A DNA stretch of 64,000 nt. It comes from Bacteroidota bacterium (lineage in GTDB: Bacteria; Bacteroidota; Bacteroidia; UKL13-3). The stretch covers positions 248,001-312,000 of the forward strand of contig JAIXWW010000009.1 in assembly GCA_027491085.1 (NCBI GenBank), written 5' to 3'. Below are positions 59,142-64,000 of the stretch, piece after piece (within the stretch, counting starts at the first letter, position 1; each line of letters starts with the position of its first letter). Position numbers and translations under genes: made by a program. The notes under the pieces were generated by a model. It was not told the DNA's origin. It searched no databases and saw nothing but the letters and a program-made list of their open reading frames with translations.

Positions 59142-61004
59142 ATGTTAGGAAAATACGATATAATAGTAGTTGGAGCAGGACATGCAGGTTGTGAGGCAGC
59201 TGCCGCTGCTGCAAACATGGGCAGTAAGGTTTTACTCATAACAATGGATATGAATAAAATAGCACAAATGAGTTGCAATCCCGCAATGGGCGGTGTGGCT
59301 AAAGGTCAAATAGTTAGAGAAATAGATGCATTAGGGGGTTATTCGGGAATTGTTACAGATAACTCTGCTATTCAATTCAGGTTATTAAATAGGTCCAAAG
59401 GCCCTGCCATGTATAGCCCAAGAGCACAAAGTGATAGAATGTTATTTTCACAATATTGGAGAGAACATTTAGAACAAATACCAAATGTAGACTTTTGGCA
59501 AGATATGGTAAGCGGCTTACTCATAGAAAATGGAAAACTAGTTGGTGTTAAAACTGGGATGGGAATGAATATATATTCAAAAGCTGTAGTTTTAACAAAT
59601 GGAACATTTTTGAATGGGATTATTCATATTGGACAAAAACAATTTGGTGGTGGAAGAATAGGAGAGAAGTCTGCTAGTGGAATAACAGAACAATTAATAA
59701 GTTTAGGCTTTGAAAGTGGAAGAATGAAAACTGGAACCCCACCAAGGGTGGATGGAAGAACTTTGAATTATGAAGCCATGGAGATTCAAGAAGGGGACGA
59801 AAATCCAGGGAAATTTTCATACACAAAGACTAAACCTTTAACCAACCAAAGACCATGCTGGATAACCTATACCAACGAAAAAGTACACGATATATTAAGA
59901 ACTGGATTCGATGATTCACCAATGTATGCAGGCAGAATAAAAGGTTTAGGGCCAAGATATTGTCCATCAATTGAAGATAAAATAAACAGATTTGCAGAAC
60001 GAGATAGACATCAAATATTTGTGGAACCAGAAGGTTGGAACACAGTAGAAATTTATGTAAATGGCTTTTCAACTTCATTGCCAGATGAAATACAATTAAA
60101 AGCCATGCGATTAATTCCTGGATTTGAAAATGCTAAAATGTTTAGACCAGGTTATGCAATTGAATATGATTATTTTCCACCTACCCAATTAAAGCTAACT
60201 TTAGAAACCCATCTAATGGAAAACCTATATTTTGCAGGTCAAATTAATGGGACAACAGGTTATGAAGAAGCTGCTTGTCAAGGATTAATGGCTGGAATAA
60301 ATGCTCATTTGAAAATTAAAGAAAAAGAAGAATTTATACTTAAGCGATCAGAAGCTTATATTGGAGTTTTAATAGATGATTTGGTAAATAAAGGAACTGA
60401 TGAACCTTACAGAATGTTTACCTCTAGGGCTGAATATAGAATTTTATTACGTCAAGATAATGCAGATATAAGACTAACTGAAATTGGAAATAAAATTGGT
60501 TTGGCAAGTGACGAAAGATTGGAAAATGTTAAACTAAAAATTGAGCATACCAATGAAATAGTTAAACATTTTAAGAAAACTTCTGTAACACCCGATGAAA
60601 TTAATCCATTATTGGAAGAATATAATACCACACCAATTCCTCAAAATTATAAATTAATGCAGATTGTCACCAGGCCACAATTAGACATACATATTTTGAA
60701 AGATAAAGTGGAATCAATTGGAAACTTTCTAAATAAGTACAATGAAGATGAAATACTTCAAGCTGAAATATTGATGAAATATGAAGGTTATTTAGAAAAA
60801 GAACAATTGATGGTAGAAAAAATGAATAGATTAGAAAACGTAAATATCAATGAAGATTTTGACTTTACATCAATTCATAATTTAAGCAGTGAAGCAAGAC
60901 AAAAATTAAATAAACAAAAACCTAGAACTTTAGGCCAAGCAGCAAGAATTAGTGGAATATCACCTTCCGATATTTCAGTTTTAATGATACATTTGGGCCG
61001 ATAA
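59142..61004 (+). CDS. mnmG: tRNA uridine-5-carboxymethylaminomethyl(34) synthesis enzyme MnmG
   Basis: YDIIVVGAGHAGCEAAAAAANMGSKVLLITMDMNKIAQMSCNPAMGGVAKGQIVREIDALGG. Confidence 0.98.
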   Translation: MLGKYDIIVVGAGHAGCEAAAAAANMGSKVLLITMDMNKIAQMSCNPAMGGVAKGQIVREIDALGGYSGIVTDNSAIQFRLLNRSKGPAMYSPRAQSDRMLFSQYWREHLEQIPNVDFWQDMVSGLLIENGKLVGVKTGMGMNIYSKAVVLTNGTFLNGIIHIGQKQFGGGRIGEKSASGITEQLISLGFESGRMKTGTPPRVDGRTLNYEAMEIQEGDENPGKFSYTKTKPLTNQRPCWITYTNEKVHDILRTGFDDSPMYAGRIKGLGPRYCPSIEDKINRFAERDRHQIFVEPEGWNTVEIYVNGFSTSLPDEIQLKAMRLIPGFENAKMFRPGYAIEYDYFPPTQLKLTLETHLMENLYFAGQINGTTGYEEAACQGLMAGINAHLKIKEKEEFILKRSEAYIGVLIDDLVNKGTDEPYRMFTSRAEYRILLRQDNADIRLTEIGNKIGLASDERLENVKLKIEHTNEIVKHFKKTSVTPDEINPLLEEYNTTPIPQNYKLMQIVTRPQLDIHILKDKVESIGNFLNKYNEDEILQAEILMKYEGYLEKEQLMVEKMNRLENVNINEDFDFTSIHNLSSEARQKLNKQKPRTLGQAARISGISPSDISVLMIHLGR

Positions 61005-61008
61005 AAAT

Positions 61009-61899
61009 ATGGAAAAATTAACTACCTGTTTAGTTTGTGGAAACAGTGAATTTACCACAGAACTAACATGCAAAGATTTTGTAGCAACTAATGAAAATTT
61101 TGAGCTGAAGAGATGTTCGAAATGTAGTTTTTTATTTACTAATCCAAGACCAAATACTGAAGAGATTGGTAAGTATTATCAAAGTGATAAATACGTGTCA
61201 CATGCTGGCAAAAAAGAAGGTTTTGGCTTAATGTATAAAGTTTATGATATTGTAAGAAACTACAGCATTAAAGAAAAACTAGACTTAATAAAAAAATACA
61301 ACACAACAGGTAATTTAATGGATTTAGGTTGCGGATTGGGTTACTTTTTACATGGAGCTGTGGTAGATAAAACATTTAATTGTATTGGTGTAGATGTAAG
61401 CGATGATGCAATTAATTACGTGAAATCAACTTTTGGTTATGAAGTAAAAAATGAAAACGAATTAGATACTTTTGAACATAATAGTTTTGATGTAATAACT
61501 CAATGGCACGTATTAGAGCATGTTCATTATTTAAACGAACGCATGATTCAATTAAATAATCTATTGAAAGATGATGGAACCATGTTTATTGCTGTTCCAA
61601 ATTCAGATAGTTGGGATGCTAAAAATTACAAAGAATTTTGGGATGGTTACGATGTACCAAGACACTTGTATCATTTCAATCAAAAAAGTTTAAAATTATT
61701 AATAGAAAAACATGGCTTCAAAATTGTAGAAACAAAACCATTATTGTTTGATGCACCATACATTTCAATGAGAAGTGAGATACATAAACAAAATAATTTT
61801 ACGATGATAAAAGGAGCTATTAATGGAATTATTTCAAACAATAATGCAAGTATAAAAGGTGATTATTCTTCATTACTTTTTGTGGTAAAAAAAGCTTAA
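61009..61899 (+). CDS. Class I SAM-dependent methyltransferase with N-terminal zinc-ribbon-like cysteines
   Basis: CLVCGN...RCSKCSFLFTNPRP; LMDLGCGLGYFL; ITQWHVLEHVHYLNERMIQLNNLLKDDGTMFIAVPN. Confidence 0.92.
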   Translation: MEKLTTCLVCGNSEFTTELTCKDFVATNENFELKRCSKCSFLFTNPRPNTEEIGKYYQSDKYVSHAGKKEGFGLMYKVYDIVRNYSIKEKLDLIKKYNTTGNLMDLGCGLGYFLHGAVVDKTFNCIGVDVSDDAINYVKSTFGYEVKNENELDTFEHNSFDVITQWHVLEHVHYLNERMIQLNNLLKDDGTMFIAVPNSDSWDAKNYKEFWDGYDVPRHLYHFNQKSLKLLIEKHGFKIVETKPLLFDAPYISMRSEIHKQNNFTMIKGAINGIISNNNASIKGDYSSLLFVVKKA

Positions 61900-61915
61900 T
61901 TCATACATATTAATA

Positions 61916-63520
61916 ATGAAATTATTTAATAAAACACTTTTATTTGGTTTAGTTATATTGGCTAGCTGTGCACAAATTGTTGCGCCAACAGGTGGACCAA
62001 AAGATGAAATAGGACCAAAAGTGTTAGAAGTATTGCCAAACGATAAAACTGTTAAATTTTCAGCTATCAATCAAGATGTAAGAATAAGGTTTGATGAGTT
62101 TATTCAACTAAAAGATCCTAGTAAACAAATAGTAATGAGCCCACCTTTAAAACAGGCTCCAGAATATTTAATAAATGGAAAAGAACTAAGAATAAAATTC
62201 AAAGAACCTTTAGCTAACAATACAACATACACCATTAATTTTGGTAATGCAGTTATAGATAATCATGAAGGAATTGTAGCTAACAACCTGCAATATACAT
62301 TTTCTACAGGAAACTATATTGATAGTAACTTTATAAAAGGAAAAGTAAAAAACGCTTTTACTGATTTACCAGCCGAAGGTGTAATTGTTTCGCTGTACAA
62401 AAAATCTCAATTTACTGATACTACAATTTATAAATTTAACCCAACCTATTTTACTAAAACAAAAGCAGATGGAACATTTATAATTGAAAATATACCATCT
62501 GATGAATTTTACTTATATGCCTATAAAAAGGAAGGAATAGATTTAAAATACGCAAAAAACGATAGTGTCTCAATAAGCAAATTAGAAGTAAATACTGGTA
62601 GTAACAATGGTTTTTATAATTTATTTTTATTTAAACCAAACGAATATAAACTTAATAAATTATTTGATACTAGCTCTAATCAAATTGGAGTATATAATTT
62701 TACAGTTTATAAGCCAACTTCATTCCACGTGGATTTAGGTAATGGAAACAAAGTATTTCAAAAAATAATTAAAGGAACAAATTTTATTGACACAGTGAAA
62801 GTTTTTGTAGAAAATTATACGGAAGTACCAAAATTTAAAATTAATGCATTAGACACGAGTTTTTCTATCAAAATAACACCAAAAAAGAAAAGTAGGCTTC
62901 CTGAATTGAATTTAAATGCTAAAACAGACATCAATCCTTTAGATACATTTTTGGTAGAAGCAACACTTCCAATAAAAACATTTATTAAGGATAGCATTAT
63001 ATTCAAAGAAGATACAGTTGTAATTAAACCACAATTATTTGATTATCAAAACAATACATTTAAATTTAAATTTTATACTAATTGGAAAGAATCAACAAAA
63101 TACAACATTATATTCAAAGATTCAGCGCTACAAGATATTTATGGAAAGTACAATAAATCAACTACTTACAACATAAATATCAAACAATTTAAAGACTATG
63201 GAAATTTAGTATTAAATGTGGAATTAGCAGGTGCAAAACATAATTATATCCTACAGTTACTAAATAAAAATACCAATGAAGTAATTAGAGAATTTAATGT
63301 TAACAAAAGCACTCAATTGAAATTAGAGTATTTAAATCCAGTAGAAGCAAAAATTAAAGTAATAGAAGACTTGAATAACAATGGATTATGGGATAATGGA
63401 GACTTGGAAAAGATGATTTTACCAGAAAAAGTATTTAACTACAATCAAGTGTTTAATATCAGAGCTTACTGGGACTTGGAACAAAACGTTAACATTAACG
63501 ATATAATTAACCAACAATAA
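61916..63520 (+). CDS. Ig-like (SbsA-type) domain lipoprotein
   Basis: Lipobox VILASCAQIVAPTGGPKDEIGPKVLEVLPNDKTV; typical Bacteroidota PTGGPKD Ig-like lipoprotein start. Confidence 0.85.
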   Translation: MKLFNKTLLFGLVILASCAQIVAPTGGPKDEIGPKVLEVLPNDKTVKFSAINQDVRIRFDEFIQLKDPSKQIVMSPPLKQAPEYLINGKELRIKFKEPLANNTTYTINFGNAVIDNHEGIVANNLQYTFSTGNYIDSNFIKGKVKNAFTDLPAEGVIVSLYKKSQFTDTTIYKFNPTYFTKTKADGTFIIENIPSDEFYLYAYKKEGIDLKYAKNDSVSISKLEVNTGSNNGFYNLFLFKPNEYKLNKLFDTSSNQIGVYNFTVYKPTSFHVDLGNGNKVFQKIIKGTNFIDTVKVFVENYTEVPKFKINALDTSFSIKITPKKKSRLPELNLNAKTDINPLDTFLVEATLPIKTFIKDSIIFKEDTVVIKPQLFDYQNNTFKFKFYTNWKESTKYNIIFKDSALQDIYGKYNKSTTYNINIKQFKDYGNLVLNVELAGAKHNYILQLLNKNTNEVIREFNVNKSTQLKLEYLNPVEAKIKVIEDLNNNGLWDNGDLEKMILPEKVFNYNQVFNIRAYWDLEQNVNINDIINQQ

Positions 63521-63631
63521 GGTAATAGTTAGCCACATTTTTAAAATAAAAAGTGGATAGCAGAACAAAATATTTGTGGATATGTAATAACTACCAATTT
63601 ATGCCAATTACACTCACAGTAAACTAACAAA

Positions 63632-63693
63632 TTAAGTGCGACATTTTATAAACAATACAATGTTAATGTCGCATTTAACATGCTGTTTATAAA
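63632..63693. repeat. Two interleaved inverted repeats (A-B-A'-B')
   Basis: TTAAGTGCGACATT (63632-63645)/AATGTCGCATTTAA (63665-63678), 13/14; TTTATAAACA (63645-63654)/TGTTTATAAA (63684-63693), exact. Confidence 0.75.
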
Positions 63694-63850
63694 TAGCTAA
63701 TCACATAGTTTTAAGTACTTTATAAAAAGCACAAAATGTTAGTTAAATTTGATAAGCTATAAAACAAGTATTTTAAAAAAAGTTATTCCATAAACTAACA
63801 GCATATACTATTATTACAATTATATCTTTAAAATAATTTATAATACATTT

Positions 63851-63882
63851 ACGGTGTGGGTATCCCGCACCGTTTTATTTTT
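63851..63882 (+). terminator. Strong intrinsic terminator hairpin
   Basis: ACGGTGTGGG TAT CCCGCACCGT TTTATTTTT; 10-bp stem with one G-U pair. Confidence 0.85.
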
Positions 63883-63894
63883 AAATGGAATACT

Positions 63895-63902
63895 TATGTT
63901 TG
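63895..63902 (+). promoter_or_regulatory. Possible Bacteroidota -7 element (TAnnTTTG)
   Basis: TATGTTTG about 90 bp upstream of the ATG near 63995; no convincing -33 TTG. Confidence 0.35.
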
Positions 63903-64000
63903 CAGTGTTAAAATTTCAAAATTAAAAACTCCTGCATCCCGCACCTTTGTTTACTAATTTTGAAAAGAGAAAAATTTATATTTTAAAATAAAAAATGAAA

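Noticed and set aside
1-64000. tRNA, rRNA, tmRNA, RNase P RNA genes, IS elements, prophage
   Set aside because: I found no convincing signatures by eye in the intergenic gaps; a tRNAscan-SE/Infernal run would be needed for certainty

Overview
AT-rich Bacteroidota chromosomal window, identified from T9SS type-A and CHU_C/type-B sorting domains, LytTR signalling, a TAnnTTTG-type promoter match and the codon usage. It is mostly housekeeping: accB/accC/fabH/plsX/rpmF lipid cluster, dnaA, recR, thyA, purL, purE, a crtI-crtB carotenoid pair, ybeY and mnmG. Around these sit secreted T9SS proteins, an M1 and two M16 peptidases, a LytS/LytTR two-component pair, and an OmpA-family protein. I saw no prophage, CRISPR array, rRNA, confident tRNA, IS element or recognisable defence island. 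The most interesting signals are: (1) a cluster of parS-like palindromes (TGTTCCAyGTGGAACA-type) at about 57-59 kb around mnmG, which suggests an origin-proximal ParB-loading region, with two candidate non-coding oriC-like regions nearby; (2) a scattered set of degenerate repeats with mostly 7-bp periodicity, in several intergenic gaps and once inside purL; (3) a 1345-aa T9SS protein with ten ~90-aa repeats that appear to form a period-4 higher-order repeat; (4) a non-coding region at the right edge with interleaved inverted repeats and a strong terminator hairpin. I found no clear novel multi-gene system. All calls come from reading the sequence; no database search was run.
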